This document shows, piece by piece, positions 1 to 7,268 of a DNA stretch of 16,928 nt. The DNA is taken from assembly GCA_003533975.1 (NCBI GenBank), contig DQCL01000172.1, positions 46,747 through 63,674 of the forward strand, written 5' to 3'. Position numbers and translations under genes: made by a program. The DNA is from Octadecabacter sp. GTDB lineage: Bacteria > Pseudomonadota > Alphaproteobacteria > Rhodobacterales > Rhodobacteraceae. The notes below the pieces were generated by a model that was given only the letters and a program-made list of their open reading frames with translations, did not search any database and was not told the origin of the DNA. Within the stretch, counting starts at the first letter, position 1, and every line of letters begins with the position of its first letter.

Positions 1-5
1 CCACT

Positions 6-653
6 ATGAAACTCGCACGCCCTCTGCCCGACTATCTGGTCCGCCGGTATCACGGCTGGAAAGCCACCACGTATGAGCAAAACAAAGGTTGGTACATGCA
101 ACTGGCGGAAGGTGGCCAGCATCCACGTGCTATGGTCGTTTCCTGCTGCGACAGTCGCGTGCATGTGACGTCCATCTTTGGTGCAGATCAGGGTGAATTT
201 TTCATTCACCGCAACATTGCGAATTTAATACCCCCGCAGGAATCCGGCGGTAAGCACCATGGTACGTCTGCAGCCGTAGAATATGCGGTTACGGCGTTAA
301 AAGTGTCCCATCTGATCGTACTGGGTCATTCCGCCTGCGGTGGGGTTCAGGGATGCTACGACATGTGTTCTGGCAACGCCCCTGAGCTGGAGGAAAAGGA
401 GAGCTATGTTGGCCGTTGGATGGACATCCTGCGCCCAAGCTTTGAAAAACTTCCCGCAGGCGACGACGAGAGCCGCGTTCGCCAGTTGGAGAAAGACAGC
501 GTTGTGACGTCCTTGGAAAACCTCATGACTTTCCCGCATGTTAAGGCTGCGGTAGATGCTGGGCGCCTGTCGTTGCACGGGTTATGGAACGACATCGGGC
601 ATGGCGGTCTTGAAGTTTATGACGCCGAAAGAAACGCATTTATCGCGCTATAG
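6..653 (+). CDS. can: beta-class carbonic anhydrase
   Basis: Zinc enzyme that interconverts CO2 and bicarbonate in the cytoplasm, supplying bicarbonate to carboxylases. The 215-residue protein has the beta-class signatures: C-x-D-S-R at residues 47-51 (zinc ligand Cys47, Asp49-Arg51 dyad) and HSACGG at 108-113 (zinc ligands His108 and Cys111). Length fits the family (about 200-230). The C-terminal part, with a GLWNDIGHGGLEVYD-like strand, is also typical. The ATG lies five bases from the window edge, so its ribosome binding site and promoter are not visible, and a slightly earlier start cannot be excluded. It converges on asd and shares a terminator with it. The family call is firm; the choice of symbol (can versus cynT) is not, since no cyanate genes are seen nearby. 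Confidence 0.93.
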   Translation: MKLARPLPDYLVRRYHGWKATTYEQNKGWYMQLAEGGQHPRAMVVSCCDSRVHVTSIFGADQGEFFIHRNIANLIPPQESGGKHHGTSAAVEYAVTALKVSHLIVLGHSACGGVQGCYDMCSGNAPELEEKESYVGRWMDILRPSFEKLPAGDDESRVRQLEKDSVVTSLENLMTFPHVKAAVDAGRLSLHGLWNDIGHGGLEVYDAERNAFIAL

Positions 654-667
654 GGTTATAAATTAAA

Positions 668-697
668 AAGGCCCCGCCAAACGAATGACGGGGCCTT
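668..697. terminator. bidirectional terminator between carbonic anhydrase and asd
   Basis: A perfect 9-bp stem AAGGCCCCG / CGGGGCCTT closes a 12-nt loop. Read on the minus strand it is followed by TTTTTAATTT, a good U-tract, so it best serves asd. On the plus strand the following bases (CCTAG) are poorer, but the A-rich 5' flank and the position 15 bp after the carbonic anhydrase stop suggest use in both directions. Confidence 0.75.
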
Positions 698-716
698 CCT
701 AGAATACTATGACGGA

Positions 717-1739
717 TCAGCCTTTTTTCAGGCACCGATTGCCAAGCGTCTCAGCGATCTGCACCGCGTTGAGAGCAGCGCCCTTACGCAAGTTGTCAGA
801 AACGACCCACATGTTCAGGCCGTTGTCGATCGTGCTGTCCTGACGGATACGGCTGATAAACGTCGCGAAATCGCCAACACATTCAACAGGTGTCACATAA
901 CCGCCATCTTCGCGCTTATCGATGACCATACAACCAGGCGCTTCGCGCAGGATGTCACGTGCTTCGTCTTCGTCGAGGAAATCCTCAAACTCGATATTGA
1001 TCGATTCTGAGTGCCCAACGAATACAGGGACGCGAACACAGGTCGCCGTAACTTTGATGCTTGGGTCGACGATCTTCTTCGTCTCCGCAACCATTTTCCA
1101 TTCTTCTTTGGTGTCACCACTGTCCATGAACACGTCGATGTGCGGGATCACGTTGAATGCGATCTGCTTTGGGTAGACCTTCGGCGCGACTTCCTGCCCG
1201 GGGACGTAGACGCCTTTGGTCTGGTTCCACAGCTCGTCGATTGCCGCCGTGCCGCTGCCAGAAACAGACTGGTACGTGGACACAACAACGCGTTTGATCT
1301 TCGCGCGGTCATGCAAAGGCTTCAACGCAACAACCATTTGCGCGGTCGAACAGTTCGGGTTCGCGATGATGTTTTTCTTCGCGTAGCCGTCAACGGCCTC
1401 TGGGTTCACTTCTGGTACAACCAGCGGAACATCAGGGTCATAACGGTAAAGCGAAGAGTTATCGATCACGATGCAGCCTGCTTTGGCAGCAATCGGCGCG
1501 TACTTCTTCGTCGCGTCAGACCCAACAGCGAAGAACGCAATGTCGTAGCCCGTAAAGTCAAAGGTATCCAAGTCTAGGGTTTTCAACGTTTTGTCGCCAA
1601 AGCTAACTTCCGTGCCCAGCGATTTACGGGATGCCAGTGCGACAACCTCATCCGCTGGAAACTGGCGCTCGTCCAGAATGTTGAGCATTTCGCGGCCCAC
1701 GTTACCTGTGGCACCCGCAACGACGATTCTATAACCCAT
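717..1739 (-). CDS. asd: aspartate-semialdehyde dehydrogenase
   Basis: Reduces aspartyl-phosphate to aspartate semialdehyde with NADPH, the branch point to lysine/diaminopimelate, threonine and methionine. The 340-residue protein starts with a Rossmann strand and GATGNVG (residues 9-15). The catalytic cysteine is Cys130 in NPNCSTAQ, followed by SVSGSG (158-163); the general-acid histidine is His243 in RVPVFVGHSE. Length is normal. I place the start at the ATG at 1739 because AAGGAA lies 8 bases before it and MGYRIVVAG is the usual N-terminus; an in-frame extension of 11 codons has no support and would cover a structured leader. The gene lies downstream of an MFS gene on the same strand, 92 bp away, and that gap holds a candidate pseudoknot. 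A strong terminator follows. Confidence 0.96.
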   Translation of the reverse strand: MGYRIVVAGATGNVGREMLNILDERQFPADEVVALASRKSLGTEVSFGDKTLKTLDLDTFDFTGYDIAFFAVGSDATKKYAPIAAKAGCIVIDNSSLYRYDPDVPLVVPEVNPEAVDGYAKKNIIANPNCSTAQMVVALKPLHDRAKIKRVVVSTYQSVSGSGTAAIDELWNQTKGVYVPGQEVAPKVYPKQIAFNVIPHIDVFMDSGDTKEEWKMVAETKKIVDPSIKVTATCVRVPVFVGHSESINIEFEDFLDEDEARDILREAPGCMVIDKREDGGYVTPVECVGDFATFISRIRQDSTIDNGLNMWVVSDNLRKGAALNAVQIAETLGNRCLKKG

Positions 1740-1760
1740 GTGCTTGGTTCCTTTGTAAAT

Positions 1761-1806
1761 GCACGTCCCCACGATGGTCTATTGGGGGACACGCGCCTCA
1801 TAGACC
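1761..1806 (-). promoter_or_regulatory. candidate H-type pseudoknot in the asd leader
   Basis: Two perfect inverted repeats interleave. On the minus strand GGTCTAT (1806-1800) pairs with ATAGACC (1782-1776), and GTCCCC (1790-1785) pairs with GGGGAC (1770-1765). Both helices can form together only as an H-type pseudoknot, with loops of 9, 2 and 5 nt. Directly after it, GTGC (1764-1761) can pair with GCAC (1743-1740), which would put the asd Shine-Dalgarno sequence in a loop. There is no U-tract, so it is not a terminator for the upstream MFS gene. It resembles a cis-acting leader of asd, but the ligand, if any, is unknown; it does not match the SAM-II or preQ1 consensus as I remember them. Confidence 0.45.
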
Positions 1807-1831
1807 TAAGTGTACATAAGCGAAAGGGGCC

Positions 1832-3013
1832 TCAGTCGGTGCGGTCTGTGCTGAATGCGTAGATGGCAAGCCCGCAACAGATCAGTGCGCCGTAGAACAA
1901 GAATAAAAACGAATACGCTTGGCCAGATGCCATCGTTGTATCCCAGTGTGCCATGAGGCGTCCGGTGACGATTTGCATGACGCCGACGCCCCCTATTCCG
2001 AACAGGTTCAATAACGTTACGCCCCGCCCCGTGAGGTGCTCAGGGAAGAACGGGCGCGCATGCGCGATCATTAAGGGGAAAGATGCGCCTGCAAATCCGA
2101 CCAGCGCCAAAAGCGCTGTTGCAATCCAGACAGACCCCTGAAGCGGAAGCGCAAACAACGCAAAGCACCCAATAGCGCCCAACGCATTGCCAATGAACAC
2201 CACCCATTTTCGTGTGCCGAAGACGCGATCCATAGGTCCATAAGCAAAGTTTCCAGCAACCATCGCGAGGCCCATCACAAGGGTCATTGTACCAATCATC
2301 GCAGTGTCCGCGCCAAAATTATCAGCACCATACGGTCCAACCCAAAGCCCGCGCAGCCCGGCGGCCGGCGCATAGTTTACAAACATCATCGGAAAAATGA
2401 GCCAAAGTGCCTTGATCTTAAGAAGGTCCAAAACAGACCCGCGCGGCCCAGTCGCTGCTTGTTTTGGCGGATCCTTCATGAATATCCAAAGTGCGATCGA
2501 AACCAGCAATGTCACCACCGCAAGAGCAACCATCGTTTCGCGCCAACCAAAGGCTTCTACCGCCCAAGCCATTGGCGCTGAACTCGCCAAGTTACCAAGT
2601 GACCCGAACCCGATCATCGCGCCAGCAAGGGTTGAGAACATCACAGGAGGGTACATTTTTGCAAAGATGTAATAGGCAGCCATCAATACAGGTGAACAGC
2701 CAATCCCGATCAGAACCATCGCGTAAGAAATATGTGTCGGGGTTTGGGCTAGCGCGAAGACCAGTGCACCGCCGGCCCCGCCCAAGCTGAACAAAACAAC
2801 AGCCGTTATCCGTGGACCGATCCGGTCAAGCGCCTCGCCCACGGGGATTTGCATGACCGCAAAGACAATGAACCAAAGGCCCGATGCATACGAAAGGTCA
2901 GCGGATGTTGCCCCGAGATCGGTTTCCAATGCGGGCGTGAGAACCGCCAAAAACGCGCGGTAAAACTGGCTAAGAACATAGCCAAGAACCAAGAATATCA
3001 AACCTGCTCGCAT
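1832..3013 (-). CDS. major facilitator superfamily transporter
   Basis: Inner-membrane secondary transporter of 393 residues with about 12 predicted membrane spans, the standard MFS length. The loop between spans 2 and 3 carries the motif A remnant GEALDRIGPR (residues 59-68), and a second copy, GPMDRVFGTRK, opens the C-terminal half. A central hydrophilic linker near KDPPKQAATGPRG separates the halves. I chose the ATG at 3013 because GAAAGGAG lies 8 bases upstream; an in-frame extension of 23 codons has hydrophilic, GC-biased sequence and no comparable site. The substrate cannot be read from the sequence. It is divergent from the ferric-iron permease across 130 bp, where I see no convincing promoter, and it may be cotranscribed with asd. 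Confidence 0.88.
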   Translation of the reverse strand: MRAGLIFLVLGYVLSQFYRAFLAVLTPALETDLGATSADLSYASGLWFIVFAVMQIPVGEALDRIGPRITAVVLFSLGGAGGALVFALAQTPTHISYAMVLIGIGCSPVLMAAYYIFAKMYPPVMFSTLAGAMIGFGSLGNLASSAPMAWAVEAFGWRETMVALAVVTLLVSIALWIFMKDPPKQAATGPRGSVLDLLKIKALWLIFPMMFVNYAPAAGLRGLWVGPYGADNFGADTAMIGTMTLVMGLAMVAGNFAYGPMDRVFGTRKWVVFIGNALGAIGCFALFALPLQGSVWIATALLALVGFAGASFPLMIAHARPFFPEHLTGRGVTLLNLFGIGGVGVMQIVTGRLMAHWDTTMASGQAYSFLFLFYGALICCGLAIYAFSTDRTD

Positions 3014-3143
3014 CGCTATGTCTCCTTTCGCCCAGACGTCGCACAGCGCCCAATGCGGCGCAAGTGCGCACGTGCCGCGCAATCCCGACTAAAACAATTG
3101 GTCATAGATGGACGAGACCCGATAGATAGGTTAGCAAACGGCC

Positions 3144-4814
3144 ATGTCGGACAGCACACAACAGCAAACGCAATCACGTAAGTCTTCGTGGTTTATGGCG
3201 GATAAGACCATTGCCGTACTGGCGTTTATGATTGCTGCATTTTGCCTTCTGCCGCACTTATCAGTTCTCGTGGCCGCGATGCTGGGGGACACCGAAACGC
3301 TGCGCCATCTCGCGGGTTCGGTTCTGGGGGACTACATGCGCAATACGGCGGCGCTGGTTGTGCTGGTCGGTATTGGGACTTTCATGATTGGTACGGGCGC
3401 GGCCTGGCTTGTTACGATGTGTGCCTTTCCTGGAAGGCGCTGGCTCGAAGTTGCATTGGTGATCCCGCTCGCGTTTCCTGCATATGTCCTCGCCTATGCC
3501 TATACGCATGTCTTGGACCACCCCGGCATTGTGCAATCGGTGTTGCGTGACCTAACTGGTTGGGGCCCGCGCGACTATTGGTTCCCTGAAATTCGTAGCA
3601 TGGGCGGCGCTGCGACTATGCTCACCCTCGTGCTTTATCCGTATGTCTACCTCCTCGCTCGTGCCGCGTTCCTTGGGCAAAGCGCGACGACGTTTCTAGC
3701 GGCACGTTCATTGGGAAAGTCACCCGTTCGGGCATTCCTCTCAGTGTCACTCCCCTTGGCCCGCCCAGCTATCGCGGCTGGGGTGCTCCTTACGATGATG
3801 GAAACCATTGCCGACTTTGGCACAGTTTCCCATTTCGGTGTGCAGACCTTCGCCACGGGAATTTACAACTCATGGTTCGGGATGGTTGACCGTGGGGCCG
3901 CCGCGCAGCTTTCACTTGGGCTTTTGGCATTCGCTCTTTTGCTCGCGATGCTTGAAAGATCAAATCGCGGACGCGCGCGGTTCAGCAATGGCAAACGCCA
4001 AGATGTGATCGCTCGTATTCCACTGACGGGCGCCGCCAAGTGGGGCGCGATGGTATTGTGCGGTTTGCCCGTCCTGTTGGGCTTGGTCATTCCCGTGATT
4101 TCCTTGTCGGTCATGGCCGCCGGATCAGAACAGAACCTGTTCAGCCCGCGCTACGTTCGTTTCATCACGAACTCGCTCACTCTTGCTGCGATCGCGGCGA
4201 TTGTCACTGTTGCTGCGGCGATCCTGCTCGGCAGTTTCAGCCGGCTTCGCGAGACCCGTCTTGCGGGTGCCGCTCTCTATATTGCTCGGATTGGGTATGC
4301 CGTTCCGGGCGGGGTCATTGCGGTCGGACTGATTGTGCCTTTCGCGGCGTTCGACAACACGCTCGACGCTTGGATGCGGTCGACCTTCGACATTTCAACT
4401 GGCCTGCTGTTCACTGGGTCAATCTGGCTGCTGATTGGCGCGTACCTGATCCGGTTCCTTGCAGCCGCGATTGGGGCTTATGAGGGTGGTATCGCCGTGG
4501 TCAGCCGCAACATTGACGCCGCGAGCCGTCTGCTCGGGGAGAACGCGATTGGGACTGTGCGCCGTGTACACGTCCCCCTCCTCACACCGAGCCTTTTGAC
4601 GGCGGCCTTGATTGTCTTTGTTGATGTAATGAAAGAGCTGCCTGCGACCCTGATCATGCGACCGTTCAACTATGACACGCTGGCAGTACAGGCGTTCCGG
4701 CTTGCGTCTGATGAACGCTTGAATGGGGCGGCCGTACCCAGTCTTTTGATTGGTGCAATCGGGTTGCTACCGGTCATTTTACTGTGCCGCAGGGTAGCGA
4801 TTCACAAAGCTTAA
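3144..4814 (+). CDS. fbpB: ferric iron ABC transporter, fused two-domain permease (FbpB/SfuB type)
   Basis: Inner-membrane permease subunit of a periplasmic-binding-protein-dependent Fe(III) importer. The 556-residue protein holds two permease domains in tandem with about 12 membrane spans. Each half has an EAA loop that contacts the ATPase: AARSLGKSPVRAFLSVSLPL (from residue 186) and DAASRLLGENAIGTVRRVHV (from residue 458). After the first EAA loop comes ADFGTVSHFGVQTFATGIY (223-241), which I associate with the FbpB/SfuB group. Length fits that group. The ATG at 3144 has no clear Shine-Dalgarno sequence; Met18 is an alternative but also lacks one. It converges on the probable binding-protein gene. 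No ATP-binding subunit is present in the window, so the complete system depends on a gene elsewhere. Confidence 0.9.
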   Translation: MSDSTQQQTQSRKSSWFMADKTIAVLAFMIAAFCLLPHLSVLVAAMLGDTETLRHLAGSVLGDYMRNTAALVVLVGIGTFMIGTGAAWLVTMCAFPGRRWLEVALVIPLAFPAYVLAYAYTHVLDHPGIVQSVLRDLTGWGPRDYWFPEIRSMGGAATMLTLVLYPYVYLLARAAFLGQSATTFLAARSLGKSPVRAFLSVSLPLARPAIAAGVLLTMMETIADFGTVSHFGVQTFATGIYNSWFGMVDRGAAAQLSLGLLAFALLLAMLERSNRGRARFSNGKRQDVIARIPLTGAAKWGAMVLCGLPVLLGLVIPVISLSVMAAGSEQNLFSPRYVRFITNSLTLAAIAAIVTVAAAILLGSFSRLRETRLAGAALYIARIGYAVPGGVIAVGLIVPFAAFDNTLDAWMRSTFDISTGLLFTGSIWLLIGAYLIRFLAAAIGAYEGGIAVVSRNIDAASRLLGENAIGTVRRVHVPLLTPSLLTAALIVFVDVMKELPATLIMRPFNYDTLAVQAFRLASDERLNGAAVPSLLIGAIGLLPVILLCRRVAIHKA

Positions 4815-4822
4815 CTGGAAAA

Positions 4823-4854
4823 GAAATGGGCGCAGCTTTCACTACGCCCGTTTC
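4823..4854. terminator. bidirectional terminator between the iron permease and binding-protein genes
   Basis: A 10-bp stem GAAATGGGCG / CGCCCGTTTC (one T-G wobble) closes a 12-nt loop. It begins 9 bp after the permease stop and 22 bp after the binding-protein stop on the other strand. On the minus strand the stem is followed by TTTTCC, on the plus strand by AATTTG, so the minus-strand use is somewhat better. It fits a shared terminator for two converging genes. Confidence 0.72.
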
Positions 4855-4875
4855 AATTTGGTGTGCACTTGAAAC

Positions 4876-5889
4876 TTATTCCCAACCAACGTCATTGAAA
4901 ATCGTCAGCGCGAGGGGGAGTTGCTTCGCTACAGCACTAAGGCTTACGTCGTCGGCTGTGAATTCGCCAAGTGATGCGACAGCTTCACTGAGCTGAACAC
5001 CCTCAACAGATGGGTACTCATCGTTGCCGTTAGAGAAGTACTGCTGGGCTTTGTCCGACGCGAGGTACTCAAGGAAAAGGATCGCGTTTTCACGGTTCGG
5101 GGCGTGCGCCGCAACACCGCCACCGGATAGGTTCATATGCGCACCTTCGGCGTCTTGGGACGGCCACTGTAAACCAATCATGTCGATGCTGTCGGAAAGG
5201 CCATCAACATCCGTGCGAATGGCGCGGGCGAAGTAGTAGGTGTTCGAAACAGAAATCTCGCACTCGCCGGAAACGATTCCACGCAGCTGATCAGTGTCGC
5301 CGCCTTGTGGGGAACGGGCCATGTTGTTGACCACACCTTGGGCCCAAGCACGTGCGACATTTTCTCCGTGGTTCTCGATGATCGAGGCCAAAAGCGTTTG
5401 GTTGTAAGTGTTGGTGGAAGACCGGATGCAAACAAGACCCGCATAGGCCGGATCAGCAAGATCAAGATACGTCATCGGCGGGTTGGCCACGTCAGCTTTA
5501 TCGTAAAAGATAACGCGCGAACGTTGTGAAAAGCCGAACCACTGGTTGTCGCTGTCTTGCAGGTTCGATGGAATTTCCGCCTCAAGGACGTCGCTTTCGA
5601 TAGGTTGCAGAATACCTGCATTCTTGGCGCGTTCCAGACGGGACGTATCAACTGCTATGAAAACATCCGCCGGAGAATTAACGCCTTCGGCTTGGATACG
5701 TGCAGTAAGCTCGTCCGCTTTGCCTTCAATCCGGTTGATCGTGATGCCTGTCGCCTCTTCGAACTCAGAGTAAAGCTGTTCGTCCGTATCGTAGTGGCGG
5801 GAGGAATATATATTCAGCTCACCATCGGCGAATGCGGGCGCTGCGCTGCTAAGAAGAAGCGTTGCAAGTGTCATAGCTTTCATCGTCAT
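4876..5889 (-). CDS. fbpA: ferric iron ABC transporter, periplasmic substrate-binding protein (FutA-like)
   Basis: Periplasmic protein that captures Fe(III) and delivers it to the permease. Residues 1-21 form a signal peptide ending APAFA, cleaved before DGELNIYSSRHY. Likely iron ligands by comparison with cyanobacterial FutA proteins are His32-Tyr33 (YSSRHYDTD), Tyr162 (STNTYNQ) and the adjacent pair Tyr218-Tyr219 (SNTYYFARA). Cys154 and Cys210 are the only cysteines in the mature chain and could form a disulfide. The 337-residue length is usual. The ATG at 5889 has AGGA 7 bases upstream; a second ATG two codons later is less well spaced. The gene converges on fbpB and is divergent from a FAD oxidoreductase, so it has its own promoter in the 155-bp gap. 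The symbol follows family usage. Confidence 0.92.
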   Translation of the reverse strand: MTMKAMTLATLLLSSAAPAFADGELNIYSSRHYDTDEQLYSEFEEATGITINRIEGKADELTARIQAEGVNSPADVFIAVDTSRLERAKNAGILQPIESDVLEAEIPSNLQDSDNQWFGFSQRSRVIFYDKADVANPPMTYLDLADPAYAGLVCIRSSTNTYNQTLLASIIENHGENVARAWAQGVVNNMARSPQGGDTDQLRGIVSGECEISVSNTYYFARAIRTDVDGLSDSIDMIGLQWPSQDAEGAHMNLSGGGVAAHAPNRENAILFLEYLASDKAQQYFSNGNDEYPSVEGVQLSEAVASLGEFTADDVSLSAVAKQLPLALTIFNDVGWE

Positions 5890-5943
5890 TTGTCCATCCT
5901 AATGTCTGACCCTTTCACTCAACTATCGCTGACATCACATCTC

Positions 5944-5959
5944 GTCAAGTATTCCTGAC
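5944..5959. promoter_or_regulatory. palindromic candidate operator in the fbpA / FAD oxidoreductase divergent region
   Basis: The 16-bp sequence GTCAAGTATTCCTGAC is an imperfect palindrome (6 of 8 base pairs, perfect GTCA / TGAC ends). It lies about 55 bp upstream of fbpA and 85 bp upstream of the oxidoreductase. On the minus strand its ends give TTGTCA and TTGACG, either of which could be part of a -35 region for fbpA, although no good -10 follows. A separate weak TGA-N9-TCA match (RirA-like) occurs at 5907-5921. An iron-responsive site would make sense here, but neither match is strong. Confidence 0.3.
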
Positions 5960-6044
5960 AAAAACAATAGACTAATTTCGCGGCGCACAAAGCTTGACCG
6001 GTCCAGGCTTTTCATTCCCATTGGAAGTCAGGAGGCAAGAAACT

Positions 6045-7268
6045 ATGGCAGCAGTTAAATTTAGCGCGACCCCGAGTCAGTCTAGCTATGATGTCGTTAT
6101 CATCGGCGGGGCTATGTATGGCTCGTCAGTTGCTTGGTTTCTGACCGACAACCCCGACTTTGACGGGTCGATCCTCGTGATTGAACGCGACACGAGTTAT
6201 GCGCAATGTGCGACTGCGCATACAAATTCCTGCATTCGCCAACAGTTCAGCAACCCGCTGAATGTCAACATTTCTCAATTCGGCGCTGAATTTATAAACA
6301 ACTTCAAAGAATACATGGGGAACGATCCGCGTGTTCCGGATCTGTCGATTCAAAGCTACGGGTATATGTATCTGGCCGACGACACGACGTTCGCGGACCA
6401 GCTTCGGTCAGCGCAACAGGTTCAACTGGCCGCCGGTGCCTCAACACAGCTGATGACCCCTGAAGAAATCAGCGCCTCCTACCCGTTCTATAACGTCGAT
6501 GACATCCTGCTTGGCAGCATTAACCTTGTCGACGAAGGCTATTGGGACGGAGGCACGGTGTTTGATTGGTGGCGAAGGTCCGCGTGCGAACGCGGTGTCG
6601 AATATGTTGCAGGCGAAGTCGTGTCGATGAACATAAGCGCGAATGGCTCGCGCGTTGAAGCCGTCACTTTCGCCAATGGTGATGTCGTCGCATGCGGGAA
6701 AGTCGTGAACGCGACTGGGCCGCGCGGTGCAGTGACGGCAAAAATGGCTGGTATCGACATCCCGATTGAGCCGCGCAAACGTTTCACTTGGATCTTCTCG
6801 GCCGAACAGCCGCTCGATCGTGACCTGCCACTTACGATTGACCCAAGCGGCGTACACTTCCGCCAAGACGGGCCGAAGACCTATCTGGCAGGTGGACACG
6901 CAGATGACGATCCAGCGGTAGACTTCGACGACTTCACGATGGACCACAACATCTGGCAGGATAAGATTTGGCCGACGATCGCGGCGCGTATTCCGCAATT
7001 TGAAGCGATCAAAGTCGTGACGGAATGGGCGGGCCACTACGATTACAACACGCTAGATCACAACGCTATTCTGGGGCCACATTCTGAGGTCGAGAATTTC
7101 TTCTTTGTGAACGGGTTTTCAGGCCATGGCTTACAGCAATCGCCTGCGATGGGGCGCGGCACCGCCGAGATGCTAACCTACGGTGAGTACCGAACGCTTG
7201 ACCTTTCGCCCTTCGGATATGACCGGATCGCAAAAAGCAGGCCGTTTTCCGAGACAGCGATTATTTAG
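6045..7268 (+). CDS. FOXRED1-like FAD-dependent oxidoreductase (DAO family)
   Basis: Flavoprotein oxidase/dehydrogenase of the D-amino-acid oxidase/sarcosine oxidase fold, 407 residues. The FAD-binding strand is VVIIGGAMYGSS (residues 18-28), where the middle glycine of GxGxxG is Ala23, followed by the acidic strand end VIERD (45-49). Two regions closely recall human FOXRED1, a complex I assembly factor: SYAQCATAHTNSCIRQQFS (51-69) and a C-terminal stretch with EWAGHYDYNTLDHN (327-340), GFSGHGLQQSPAMGR (357-371) and TLDLSPF (384-390). The ATG at 6045 follows CAGGAGG by 9 bases; an upstream in-frame TTG has nothing comparable. The substrate is unknown. It is divergent from fbpA, and its last 8 bp overlap the end of the DMT gene on the other strand. 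Confidence 0.85.
   Translation: MAAVKFSATPSQSSYDVVIIGGAMYGSSVAWFLTDNPDFDGSILVIERDTSYAQCATAHTNSCIRQQFSNPLNVNISQFGAEFINNFKEYMGNDPRVPDLSIQSYGYMYLADDTTFADQLRSAQQVQLAAGASTQLMTPEEISASYPFYNVDDILLGSINLVDEGYWDGGTVFDWWRRSACERGVEYVAGEVVSMNISANGSRVEAVTFANGDVVACGKVVNATGPRGAVTAKMAGIDIPIEPRKRFTWIFSAEQPLDRDLPLTIDPSGVHFRQDGPKTYLAGGHADDDPAVDFDDFTMDHNIWQDKIWPTIAARIPQFEAIKVVTEWAGHYDYNTLDHNAILGPHSEVENFFFVNGFSGHGLQQSPAMGRGTAEMLTYGEYRTLDLSPFGYDRIAKSRPFSETAII

Noticed and set aside
1011..1577. Open frame of 188 codons on the plus strand
   Set aside because: It is antisense to asd and is an arginine/valine-rich shadow without motifs.
1761..1806. SAM-II or preQ1 riboswitch identity for the asd leader pseudoknot
   Set aside because: The topology is similar, but the loop sequences do not match either consensus as I remember it, so only an unclassified pseudoknot is claimed.
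5907..5921. RirA-type TGA-N9-TCA site before fbpA
   Set aside because: Only six specified bases match, which is expected by chance in a gap of this size; mentioned only as a weak possibility.
5994..6044. In-frame TTG start 17 codons upstream for the FAD oxidoreductase
   Set aside because: The ATG at 6045 has CAGGAGG at good spacing, and the extension has no match to the fold.
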